A stretch of DNA of 35,117 nucleotides from an uncultured Propionibacteriaceae bacterium. GTDB taxonomy: Bacteria; Actinomycetota; Actinomycetes; Propionibacteriales; Propionibacteriaceae. This document shows, piece after piece, positions 6,774 through 14,828 of this stretch. Position 1 is the first letter of the stretch; the number at the start of each line of letters is the position of its first letter. The translations under genes and the position numbers were made by a program. The DNA lies in the NCBI GenBank assembly GCA_938012815.1, contig CALLVV010000096.1, positions 1-35,117 on the forward strand. The letters are read 5' to 3'. The notes beneath the pieces were generated by a model, which saw only the letters and a program-made list of their open reading frames with translations, did no database searches and had not been told where the DNA came from.

Positions 6774-8177
6774 ATGTTCTCCCTTGACTTCCGCGTCCAC
6801 TCCGAGGTGGGACGGGTCCGCAAGAACAACCAGGATGCGGCCTTCGCAAGTCCCAACCTGTTGGTCGTCGCCGACGGCATGGGCGGAGCGGCCGCCGGGG
6901 ACCTGGCCTCCGCCGTGGCCGCGAAGGAAGCGAGTGAGGGGGATCGACGCCTCGACGACGAGCACCTGGTGGAGCACATGGCTGGCGTTGTGCAGCGCGC
7001 CAACGACAAGCTGGCCGACCTGATCGAGAACGACCTGGAACTGGACGGGATGGGCACCACCTTCTCGGGAGCGGCTTTCTCGGGCACGATGCTGGGCGTC
7101 GCGCACATCGGCGACTCACGTGGTTACCTGCTGCGCGACGGCGAGTTGAAGCAGCTCACCCACGACCACTCATGGGTGCAGTCGCTGATCGACGAGGGCC
7201 GCATCACCCCGGAACAGGCTGCCACCCATCCGCACCGGTCGCTGATCCTGAAGGTCCTCAACGGGGCCGGGGACACGGACCCGGACTTCTTCGAGCTGCC
7301 GGTGCAGGATGGCGACCGGGTGCTGTTCTGCTCCGATGGCCTGTCGGGTCTGATGACTCAGGAAGAGCTGCACGAGCTGATGGCACTCGACGATCTCGAC
7401 GAGTGTGTCTCCCGCCTGTCGGCACTGGCGAACGAGCACGGCGGCCACGACAACATCTCCTTGGTGCTGGCACAGGTGGTGCCGCAGAGCGACGAACTGG
7501 ACGCCGCGGAACCGCGACTCGCCGGCTCCGCCTTGGAACGCGACATTCCCGCCATCACCCACGAGGAGGATGGCCCGGGCTATCCCGAACCGGAACCCGT
7601 CGAGGACCCGGACCACGACTCCACGGAGCAGGCCCGCTACGCCCCCCAGGAGAGCAGGAACAAACGCCGTTGGCCCACCACCCTGGCGGCGGTTCTGGCG
7701 GGGGTGATCGTGGTGGGGGCGGCTTTCTGGGGGGTGCGGGTCTACAGCTCCTCCCGGTACTTCATAGCGGCCACCGACGGGCGGATCGGCATCTACAACG
7801 GCCTCCCGGGCGCGTTGCTCGGCCACGAGATGAACACCCTGGTGGAGCGCCGCGACACCCGGGTCTCGGATCTTCCGGTGTTCTTCCAGCGGCAGGTGGC
7901 CAACACGATCGGTTTTTCCGACCTCACATCCGCCAGCGACGCGGCGAACATCCTGGACGGCTACGCGGCCCGCTGCGCCAGGGCACGTCAGCAGAGGCTC
8001 GGTCCCTCGACGCAGCCGGGTGAATCGCGGCCGAGCGAATCGGAGGGCCCGGGCCTGCCGACGGACCCCGTCGCCACGGCGTCATTGTCGAATTCACCGG
8101 GGCAGACGAACTATCCGACGATGCTCGCCCCGATGAGCCCGACGGCCGCCGAGGAAGCGGATCCGGAGGCCTGCTGA
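6774..8177 (+). CDS. pstP: PP2C-family Ser/Thr phosphatase PstP, membrane anchored
   Basis: Metal-dependent phosphatase that reverses phosphorylation by PknB. The catalytic domain spans about residues 5-235, with metal-binding motifs in order: NNQDA (Asp21), VVADGMGGAAAGD (Asp34), HIGDSRGYLL, FCSDGLSGLM (Asp188) and GGHDNISLVL (Asp226). A Pro/Glu-rich linker is followed by one membrane helix at about 301-323 and an extracellular tail of about 140 residues ending in a Ser/Pro-rich stretch. Start: ATG 6774 has GGAGG 10 bases upstream; an in-frame GTG at 6765 adds three residues and would overlap fhaB but lies too close to the ribosome site. Its TGA overlaps the rodA ATG by one base. Confidence 0.95.
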   Translation: MFSLDFRVHSEVGRVRKNNQDAAFASPNLLVVADGMGGAAAGDLASAVAAKEASEGDRRLDDEHLVEHMAGVVQRANDKLADLIENDLELDGMGTTFSGAAFSGTMLGVAHIGDSRGYLLRDGELKQLTHDHSWVQSLIDEGRITPEQAATHPHRSLILKVLNGAGDTDPDFFELPVQDGDRVLFCSDGLSGLMTQEELHELMALDDLDECVSRLSALANEHGGHDNISLVLAQVVPQSDELDAAEPRLAGSALERDIPAITHEEDGPGYPEPEPVEDPDHDSTEQARYAPQESRNKRRWPTTLAAVLAGVIVVGAAFWGVRVYSSSRYFIAATDGRIGIYNGLPGALLGHEMNTLVERRDTRVSDLPVFFQRQVANTIGFSDLTSASDAANILDGYAARCARARQQRLGPSTQPGESRPSESEGPGLPTDPVATASLSNSPGQTNYPTMLAPMSPTAAEEADPEAC

Positions 8178-9565
8178 TGTCGGTCATGCAGCAGCCCTCG
8201 GCCACGGGCGAATACATCATCTACCGGCAGCGGCGCGGGGTCGAGTTGGTGCTGACACTCATCGCGTGCACATTCGGCGTGGTGGGGTGGATCGTCTCCT
8301 ATCTGCACCTCAAGGGTGCGCCACCAAACGGCCTGATACCCGGCACCCTCGTCTGGTTCGGAATGGCACTGGCCGCGCATTTCGTCATCAGGTGGCGCAT
8401 TCCCTACGCGGACCCGGTGATCCTGCCGATCGTGTTCCTGCTCAACGGCCTCGGCCTGGCCATGATCGCCCGCCTCGACAACGCCAAGAACACGCACGCC
8501 GCCACGAACCAGCTGCTCTGGACGGGGCTCGGTGTCCTGCTGTTCTCCGCGGTCGTGATCTGGCTGCGTGATCACCGCCGGCTTCAGCGTTTCCCCTACC
8601 TGTTGTTCCTGACGGGTGCGATGTTGCTGCTGCTGCCGTTGCTGCCGGTGATCGGTATAAACTTGAATGGTTCACGCATCTGGATCAGGCTCGGTCCGCT
8701 CAGCTTCCAACCCGCTGAGGTGGCAAAGATCCTCCTGGCGCTGGCCTTCGCCGCCTATTTCTACGAGAAACGCGACCTGCTGGCCCTGGCCGGCAGGCGC
8801 TTCATCGGCCTTGAGTTCCCGCGCGCCCGTGACCTCGGACCCATCGCGGTGATGTGGTTCCTCTCACTGGGCATCATGGTGTTCCAGAACGACCTCGGCA
8901 CCGCCCTGTTGTTCTTCGGCCTGTTCACTTTCATGATCTACGTGGCGACGCAACGCAGGATCTGGCCTGTCCTGGCTGGTGTGGCGTTCGCACTCGCGGG
9001 GTTCCTGGCGTGGCGGTTCACCGACCGAGCTCCGCGCCGGGTCGAATCCTGGCTGAACCCGTTCAACGACTACGACGCCAACGGCCAGATCATCGAGGCG
9101 CAGTTCGGTTACGCCTGGGGCGGGCTGTTCGGGCGCGGCTGGGGCCAGGGTGCGTCATGGAGAATCTCGCAGAATGAAAGTGATTTCATCGCAGCCAGTC
9201 TCGCGGAGGAGATCGGGATCGTCGGATTGATGGCGATCGTGCTGCTGTACGGATTCATCATCGCTCGTGGCATGAAGACCGCTTTGATCTGCCCCGACGG
9301 TTTCGGCAAGCTCCTGGCGGGCGGACTGGCGTTCACCTTCGCGCTTCAGGTGTTCTCGATCATCGGCGGCATCACCCGTCTGCTGCCCCTGACAGGCCTG
9401 ACAACGCCGTTCATGTCGCAGGGCGGTTCCTCCCTGATCGCGAACTGGATGATCATCGGAATCCTGCTGGTGATCTCCCATCGTGCGCGCATGCCCCAGC
9501 GCGCCACAGCCACCCCGCAGGAGCTGATGACTCCTGCCCAGTCGACGGCGGTGATTGCGAAATGA
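8177..9565 (+). CDS. rodA: RodA/FtsW-family SEDS peptidoglycan glycosyltransferase
   Basis: Integral membrane enzyme that polymerises lipid II into glycan strands together with a class B PBP. 462 residues with about ten to twelve hydrophobic segments from residue 20 to 445. SEDS signatures seen are NGSRIWIRLGPLSFQPAEVAK (near residues 163-183), the large extracellular loop with RVESWLNPFNDYDANGQ, the segment WGQGASWRISQNESDFIAASLAEEIG, and the final TTPFMSQGGSSLIANW motif. It precedes pbpA with an ATGA overlap, the classic SEDS-bPBP pair. In this cluster the gene is called rodA in mycobacteria; the assignment versus FtsW rests on this synteny. Confidence 0.95.
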   Translation: MSVMQQPSATGEYIIYRQRRGVELVLTLIACTFGVVGWIVSYLHLKGAPPNGLIPGTLVWFGMALAAHFVIRWRIPYADPVILPIVFLLNGLGLAMIARLDNAKNTHAATNQLLWTGLGVLLFSAVVIWLRDHRRLQRFPYLLFLTGAMLLLLPLLPVIGINLNGSRIWIRLGPLSFQPAEVAKILLALAFAAYFYEKRDLLALAGRRFIGLEFPRARDLGPIAVMWFLSLGIMVFQNDLGTALLFFGLFTFMIYVATQRRIWPVLAGVAFALAGFLAWRFTDRAPRRVESWLNPFNDYDANGQIIEAQFGYAWGGLFGRGWGQGASWRISQNESDFIAASLAEEIGIVGLMAIVLLYGFIIARGMKTALICPDGFGKLLAGGLAFTFALQVFSIIGGITRLLPLTGLTTPFMSQGGSSLIANWMIIGILLVISHRARMPQRATATPQELMTPAQSTAVIAK

Positions 9566-10989
9566 ATGCTCCCCTGCGGAAGGTCAGCATCTTCATCTCA
9601 CTGCTGATGGCGGCGCTGCTGGTGAACATCACCTGGCTCACCGTCGCCAGGACGGATTCCCTCCTCAAGAATCCGCGGAACGTGCGGGTCCGGGATGCCG
9701 AGTTCAACACCAACCGGGGTGCGATCCTGGTCGGCAACGAGGCGATCGCGATGTCGACGCCCGCGTCGGGGAAGTTCCCGTGGCAGCGCACCTTCCCCCA
9801 GGGTGAGACGTATTCCTCGGTGACCGGTTGGTACTCGTACTCCTACGGCAAGCAGGAGCTGGAGCGCAACTGGAACGCGGAACTGACGGGCACGGCGTCG
9901 TCGCAGACATTCACGCGACTGGTTGACCTGTTGACGGGCAAGAAACCACAGGGCGCGAACCTGAGCACGACGCTGAACCCGAAGGCCCAGGCCGCGGCGC
10001 TGAAAGCCCTGGGCAAGCAGCAGGGAGCGGCCATCGCCGTCGACTACACCACCGGCGAGATCCTGGCCCTGGTCTCCACCCCCACCTACGACCCGAACCT
10101 GCTGACCTCCACCGACACATCAACGGAAACACAGAACTGGAATGCCCTGATCGACGACTCCGAAGAGCCTCTGAAGAACCGGGCGTTGCGTGAAATCTTT
10201 CCCCCCGGTTCCACCTTCAAACTGGTGACTGCGGCGACCGCCCTGGAGTCCGGGTACGACCCGTCGTCCACCGTCGCATCGCCGACCAGCTACCAAGCCC
10301 CCGGTTCCAGCCATGGAATCGGCAACTCCACGGACTGCGGAGGCACGGAAACCACCCTTGAACACGCGCTGGCGATGTCCTGCAACACCGCCTTCGCGAA
10401 GCTGGGCGTGGATCTGGGGCAGGCGAAGATGCTCGATACGGCGCAGCGTTTCGGTTTCAACTCGGCTCCCGGCGTCGACCTGCCGTCCGCGACCTCCAAT
10501 TTCCCCACGCAGATGGATCCCGCCTACCTGGCCCAGTCCAGCATCGGGCAGTACGAGGTGGCCGCCACCCCGTTGCAGATGCTGATGGTCGCATCCGCCA
10601 TTGCAAACAATGGGGTGTTGATGAAACCGCACGTGGTCAAGAACGTCACCGGCAGTGATCTCAAGGTGATCCAGACCATCCAGCCCGAGCAGGCAGGTCG
10701 CCCGATCAGCGAGGGTACCGCCAAACAGCTCAAACAGATGATGGAGAATGTGGTCAGCGACGGCACCGGTTCGCCCGCGCAGATCAGGGGACTCACCGTC
10801 GGGGGTAAAACCGGCACCGCCCAGTCGGATCCCGATCGTCCCCCCTACGCGTGGTTCGTCGGCTACGCCACCGAGCCGCACGTCGCCGTCGTGGCTTTCG
10901 TGCAAAGCACGTCGGTTGAACGAAACGACATCTCGGGTGGCAAGGTCGCCGCGCCAGTGTTCAAGGCCGTCGTGGAGTCCCTCCGATGA
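9562..10989 (+). CDS. pbpA: Class B penicillin-binding protein PbpA
   Basis: Transpeptidase that cross-links peptidoglycan made by the adjacent RodA. 475 residues. A short cytoplasmic tail and one membrane helix (about 8-30) are followed by a small N-terminal pedestal and the transpeptidase domain. All three active-site motifs are present: SxxK in PPGSTFKLV (Ser217-Lys220), SxN in AMSCNTAF (Ser273-Asn275) and KTG in VGGKTGTAQ (Lys416-Gly418). The length and arrangement match PbpA of the actinobacterial pknB cluster, not the larger FtsI with PASTA domains. ATG overlaps the rodA stop by four bases. A 63-base gap to pknB follows; in many relatives pknA occupies this place. Confidence 0.95.
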   Translation: MNAPLRKVSIFISLLMAALLVNITWLTVARTDSLLKNPRNVRVRDAEFNTNRGAILVGNEAIAMSTPASGKFPWQRTFPQGETYSSVTGWYSYSYGKQELERNWNAELTGTASSQTFTRLVDLLTGKKPQGANLSTTLNPKAQAAALKALGKQQGAAIAVDYTTGEILALVSTPTYDPNLLTSTDTSTETQNWNALIDDSEEPLKNRALREIFPPGSTFKLVTAATALESGYDPSSTVASPTSYQAPGSSHGIGNSTDCGGTETTLEHALAMSCNTAFAKLGVDLGQAKMLDTAQRFGFNSAPGVDLPSATSNFPTQMDPAYLAQSSIGQYEVAATPLQMLMVASAIANNGVLMKPHVVKNVTGSDLKVIQTIQPEQAGRPISEGTAKQLKQMMENVVSDGTGSPAQIRGLTVGGKTGTAQSDPDRPPYAWFVGYATEPHVAVVAFVQSTSVERNDISGGKVAAPVFKAVVESLR

Positions 10990-11052
10990 GGGCGGGCAGA
11001 AACTGGCCCGATGGGCCACAATGGTTCCCGATCAACCGAAAGGACCAGTGCG

Positions 11053-13077
11053 ATGACTGAGCGCGGCACCCTGCTGGGCGGGCGTTATGAGCTCGACCAG
11101 ATCATTGGGCGTGGCGGCATGGCGGAGGTGTGGCGGGCCCGCGACCTGCGGCTCGTTCGTGACGTCGCCATCAAACGCCTGCGCATCGACCTGGCCAGCG
11201 ACCCCACCTTCCAGGCCCGGTTCCGTCGCGAGGCCCAGTCGGCGGCGGGTCTGAATCACCCGAACATCGTCGCCGTCTACGACACCGGTGAGGAACGCGA
11301 CACCAAGTCGGACGTGATGGTGCCCTACATCGTGATGGAGCTTGTCGAGGGCGTGACCCTGCGGGAGGTGCTGCGCGACGGCCGCAAGATCGTGCCCGCC
11401 CGTGCGCTTGAGTTCACCGCCGGAGTATTGGATGCCTTGTCGTACAGCCACCGGGCCGGGATCATCCACCGTGACATCAAACCCGCCAACGTGATGCTCA
11501 CCCCCGCCGGCACCGTGAAGGTGATGGACTTCGGCATCGCCCGGGCCGTGGCCGACACCTCCGCGACCATGACACAGACCGCTGCGGTGATCGGCACCGC
11601 ACAGTACCTGTCACCGGAGCAGGCCCGTGGGGAGAAGGTCGATCAGCGTTCGGACCTGTACTCGGTGGGTTGCCTGCTGTACGAACTGCTGTGCTCGGAG
11701 CCGCCATTCAAGGGCGATTCCCCCGTCTCCGTCGCCTACCAGCACGTCCGGGAAACGCCCGTGCCGCCCAGTCAGCGCGACCCGGAGGTGACCCCGGCGA
11801 TGGACGCCATCACCTTGAAGGCGTTGGCGAAGTCGCCGGATGACCGCTACCAGGACGCCCGCGAGTTCCGCGAGGACATCCTGCGCGCCCTGAACGGGCA
11901 GCCCGTGATGGCGGCCTATTCCTCCCCGGTCGAGATGCCGACGACGGTGATGCCGTCCCCCGCACGACGCGCGGCCCCGGGCACCACCACCCCCACGGAT
12001 GCGAACGCGGTGGAGGCCACCTCCGTGAACGGCGCTGTCGGCACCATGGAGCCCGTGGAGGGCGAGGAGGAGCCGAAGAAGAAACGCAAGAAGACCCTGG
12101 TGGTTGTCTCGGTGCTGGTCGGGTTGCTGGCGATCGGCATTGCGGCGGCCATCTACATGGTGCTCAACTCGGGCCCGAAGCAGGTTGCGGTGCCGAACGT
12201 CGTCGGGGCGCTCCAAGCCAATGCGGAAGCCACCATGAAGGAGCAGGGCTTCGAGACGAAGGTGGAGAACATCGAGTCCGACGACGCCAGCAAGGGCAAG
12301 GTGGTCGACACCGATCCGAAGGCCGGGGCACAGGCAACGTCCGGGAGCGTCGTGACCCTGAAAATCGGCGTGGGCCCGACCCAGATGAAGATCCCCGACG
12401 TGAAGGGCAAGAGCTTCGACGAGGCCTCGAAGGCGCTCAAGAATGCCGGTTTCACGGGCCAGATCTCCAAGGCCGACATGGATCCGGCGAAGGAGGCCGC
12501 TGACGCCGTGAAGGATCAGGCGCAGGAAACCGAGCCGGCAGCGGGCCAGGCCGCCGCTCTGGACCAGGCCATCACCGTGCGAATCGCCACGGGCAAGTCC
12601 GCGGTACCCGACTTCACCGGCATGACCGTCGATGAGGCTCGGGCAAAGGCCGCTGAGCTGGGCTTCAAGACGAGGGTGAGCGTGGTGGAGAAGGAGAGCA
12701 CGGCGCAGGCTGCCGGGAAGGTCTTCGAGCAGGATCCCGAGGAGGGGAAGGCCCTGGACCGCAAGTCGGGAAAGATCACGGTCGCCATCGCGAAGGCCGC
12801 CCCCACTACTGCAAAGATGCCGAACTTGGTTGGCATGGATGAGAACCAGGCCACCCAGGCTTTCAAGAATGCCGGTTTCACGGGCAATCTGCGCATCACG
12901 AAGGTGACGACGACCGACCCCACCAAACCGGCCGACAGGATCTACTCGCAGAGCGTCGCACCGGACACGGAGCTCGACAAGAACTCCTCCGATGTCTCGG
13001 TGGAGATCGCCATCCCACCCCAAACGACGGCCCCGACCAACCCCTTCCCGTCACCGGTGCCGTCCCCGACGCGCTGA
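11053..13077 (+). CDS. pknB: Ser/Thr protein kinase PknB with four PASTA repeats
   Basis: Membrane kinase that senses muropeptides or lipid II and controls wall growth and division. 674 residues from ATG 11053, which has AAAGGA 8 bases upstream; the frame is open to 11011 without support. The kinase domain spans about 10-280: Gly-loop GRGGMAEVW (19-27), catalytic Lys41, HRDIKPAN (139-146, Asp141), DFG (159-161), and an activation loop MTQTAAVIGTAQYLSPEQ whose two Thr (174, 176) match the autophosphorylated pair of mycobacterial PknB. A juxtamembrane linker with KKKRKK precedes a membrane helix at about 348-371. Four extracellular PASTA repeats begin VPNVVG, IPDVKG, VPDFTG and MPNLVG, ending in a Pro/Thr tail. 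It is the only kinase in the cluster. Confidence 0.97.
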   Translation: MTERGTLLGGRYELDQIIGRGGMAEVWRARDLRLVRDVAIKRLRIDLASDPTFQARFRREAQSAAGLNHPNIVAVYDTGEERDTKSDVMVPYIVMELVEGVTLREVLRDGRKIVPARALEFTAGVLDALSYSHRAGIIHRDIKPANVMLTPAGTVKVMDFGIARAVADTSATMTQTAAVIGTAQYLSPEQARGEKVDQRSDLYSVGCLLYELLCSEPPFKGDSPVSVAYQHVRETPVPPSQRDPEVTPAMDAITLKALAKSPDDRYQDAREFREDILRALNGQPVMAAYSSPVEMPTTVMPSPARRAAPGTTTPTDANAVEATSVNGAVGTMEPVEGEEEPKKKRKKTLVVVSVLVGLLAIGIAAAIYMVLNSGPKQVAVPNVVGALQANAEATMKEQGFETKVENIESDDASKGKVVDTDPKAGAQATSGSVVTLKIGVGPTQMKIPDVKGKSFDEASKALKNAGFTGQISKADMDPAKEAADAVKDQAQETEPAAGQAAALDQAITVRIATGKSAVPDFTGMTVDEARAKAAELGFKTRVSVVEKESTAQAAGKVFEQDPEEGKALDRKSGKITVAIAKAAPTTAKMPNLVGMDENQATQAFKNAGFTGNLRITKVTTTDPTKPADRIYSQSVAPDTELDKNSSDVSVEIAIPPQTTAPTNPFPSPVPSPTR

Positions 13078-13095
13078 CCCGGTTTCGGGCCGGTC

Positions 13096-13142
13096 GACAC
13101 AAAGCCCCGCTCCCCGGTTGCCGGCCGGGTTGTTTTCGTGTC
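13096..13142. terminator. Probable terminator between convergent pknB and pabA
   Basis: GACAC (13096-13100) pairs with GTGTC (13138-13142), with inner CCCG/CGGG pairing around an imperfect loop. It occupies almost all of the 65-base gap between the two convergent stops, and TTGTTTT on the plus strand serves as a partial T-tract. Confidence 0.55.
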
Positions 13143-13784
13143 TCAGAGGTCGACGTCGGCGGCGACCAGGGGGCCGAGTCCTGATGCGCGGGCCGGGGCG
13201 TCGGTGTCGCCGCAGGTGACCAGCCAGTTGGCGAGCATCTGGTAACCGCCCTCGGTGAGCACCGATTCGGGGTGGAACTGCACCGCTTCCATGGGCCATT
13301 CGCGGTGACGGACGGCCATGATGACCCCCGCTTCGGTGCGGGCCGTGACCTCCAGCTCCTCGGGCAGTTTCTCCTCGACGGCAGCGAGGGAATGGTAGCG
13401 GGTGGTGCGCAGTGGCGACGGCAAACCGGTGAAGACGCCTTTACCGTCGTGGGTCACGGACGAGACCTTGCCGTGCAGCAGCTCACCGGCCCGGTCGACG
13501 ACACCGCCGAGGGCGACGGCCATCGCCTGGAGCCCGAGACAGACCCCGAACAGCGGTGTGTGCCCGCCGAGTCGCCGGATGACGTCGACGCACACCCCGG
13601 CGCGTTCCGGGGTGCCGGGGCCGGGTGAGAGCAGCACCCCGTCGAAGACGTCCTCCCAGCCGGGTTCCGCGAATCGCGGATCGTCGTTGCGCCACACCCC
13701 CACGTCGGCACCGATCTGGGCCAGGTAGGAGACGATGTTGTAGACGAACGAGTCGTAGTTGTCAATGACGAGGATGCGTGCCAC
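13143..13784 (-). CDS. pabA: Aminodeoxychorismate/anthranilate synthase glutamine amidotransferase subunit
   Basis: Class I glutamine amidotransferase that supplies ammonia to a chorismate-using partner, making p-aminobenzoate (PabA) or anthranilate (TrpG). 213 residues from GTG 13784. Visible are the N-terminal ILVIDNYDSFVYNIVSYL, SPGPGTPERAGV near residue 53, the catalytic Cys82 in LFGVCLGLQAM, and His171-Glu173 in VQFHPESVLTEGG. The start is not marked by a clear ribosome site; a TTG at 13811 is also in frame, and AGAATT six bases before the GTG could be a leaderless -10. The gene next to pknB in mycobacteria is called trpG but is thought to act in folate or tryptophan synthesis; sequence alone does not decide. 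Confidence 0.9.
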   Translation of the reverse strand: MARILVIDNYDSFVYNIVSYLAQIGADVGVWRNDDPRFAEPGWEDVFDGVLLSPGPGTPERAGVCVDVIRRLGGHTPLFGVCLGLQAMAVALGGVVDRAGELLHGKVSSVTHDGKGVFTGLPSPLRTTRYHSLAAVEEKLPEELEVTARTEAGVIMAVRHREWPMEAVQFHPESVLTEGGYQMLANWLVTCGDTDAPARASGLGPLVAADVDL

Positions 13785-13856
13785 GGGCGCAATTCTGTCA
13801 CGACGCGGCAACCGACGCGCCCACGCCGCGGCGTCTCCTCACCGGTCCTGACGGAG

Positions 13857-13893
13857 AAAGTCGTTGGGCCCGTAGGAAGGGCCCAACGGCTTT
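13857..13893 (-). terminator. Terminator hairpin after the surface-protein gene
   Basis: A 15-bp stem (left arm 13857-13871, right arm 13879-13893) with one G-T wobble and a 7-base loop, starting 9 bases past the TAG of the minus-strand surface-protein frame. On the minus strand the stem is followed by a short pyrimidine run (CTCC). Confidence 0.75.
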
Positions 13894-13901
13894 GGCGTCC
13901 G

Positions 13902-14828
13902 CTACCCGGCGCTGTATCCGGTTCGGGGCAGTCCGGGTTTGACCGGCGACCTGCTGGGCGGCGGGGCCGAGGTCGGTGACGGCAGTCCCGTCGACGGCGA
14001 TGCCGTGGGAGTTGCCGATGGTGGCAGGGGGTCCGGTGGCACCGTCACGCCTCCGGAGCCGCTGGCGCTCGGCGACGGGCTCGGGACCTCCGAGATCGTG
14101 GGTGAAACGCTCGGCTCGCCGCTCGGGATCGGTTCCGCAGTTGGGGAGACAGTCTGGCTCGGGGAGGCTGTGGGACTTGGCGACTCCGACGGAGCGACGG
14201 AGGGCGTCACGGTCTGGGTGGGCGATGCCGAAGGACTCGGTGTCGGGGAGGGTGAGGGGGGACGGAGGAACTGCTCGGGGTCTTCGCACTCGTCCCCGAT
14301 CCAGTTGCCGTCAATGTCCTGCTGGTTGGGATTTGCGACATCCGGACAGTTGTCGTAGGCGTCGGGTATGACGTCCCCGTCCCGGGTGATGTCCAGTTTG
14401 GTGGAACCCACGGAGGTTTCCCCCTTGGCATCGGTGACCCTCACCATCACGTGACCGCTCACCTCCTTGTCGTAGCGGTGGACGACAGTATCGGCGGTGG
14501 TGGTTTCATCGAAGGTGCCGTCGCCGTCGAAGTCCCACTCGTACTTCTTCACCCCACCATTGGGTGAGTGGCTGGCCCGGGCATCCAGCCGAACCTCGGA
14601 GCCAACCTTGGCGACATAGGGACCCTGAAGCCAGGCGAAGGGTTTGTCAGCGGCTCCCTCGGTCACGTCATTGGCAACGTCCTCCGGCGTTTTCCCGGCT
14701 GTGCTGTTGGGGATCGCCTTGCCGCCCGTGGCTTCGGCGAGGTGCGCCAGCCCCTCGCCGATCGTGGCGGGATCACTGACCGGTACGACCTGGGTGTTGG
14801 AGACCGCGTAAGAACCAAGGCGAAGGGA
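13902..14828 (-). pseudogene. C-terminal half of surface protein: vWA end, PKD, Ca-binding repeat, LPRTG
   Basis: This frame is continuous with the gene upstream and is separated from it only by TAG at 14829-14831. Read on from the TAG it gives SLRLGSYAVSNTQVVPV and AHLAEATGGKAI, the last strands and helix of a vWA domain. A PKD domain follows (GPYVAKVGSEVRLDARAS, KKYEWDFDGDGTFDE, VMVRVTDAKGE). Then comes an Asp-rich thrombospondin type 3-like repeat (DAYDNCPDVANPNQQDIDG) and about 110 residues rich in Pro, Ser and Thr, as in wall-spanning linkers. The end is PGLPRTGYSAG then stop: a sortase motif without the hydrophobic segment and basic tail that normally follow. It may be translated only by readthrough, or from a GTG at 14666. 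A sequencing error at the TAG cannot be excluded. Confidence 0.75.
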
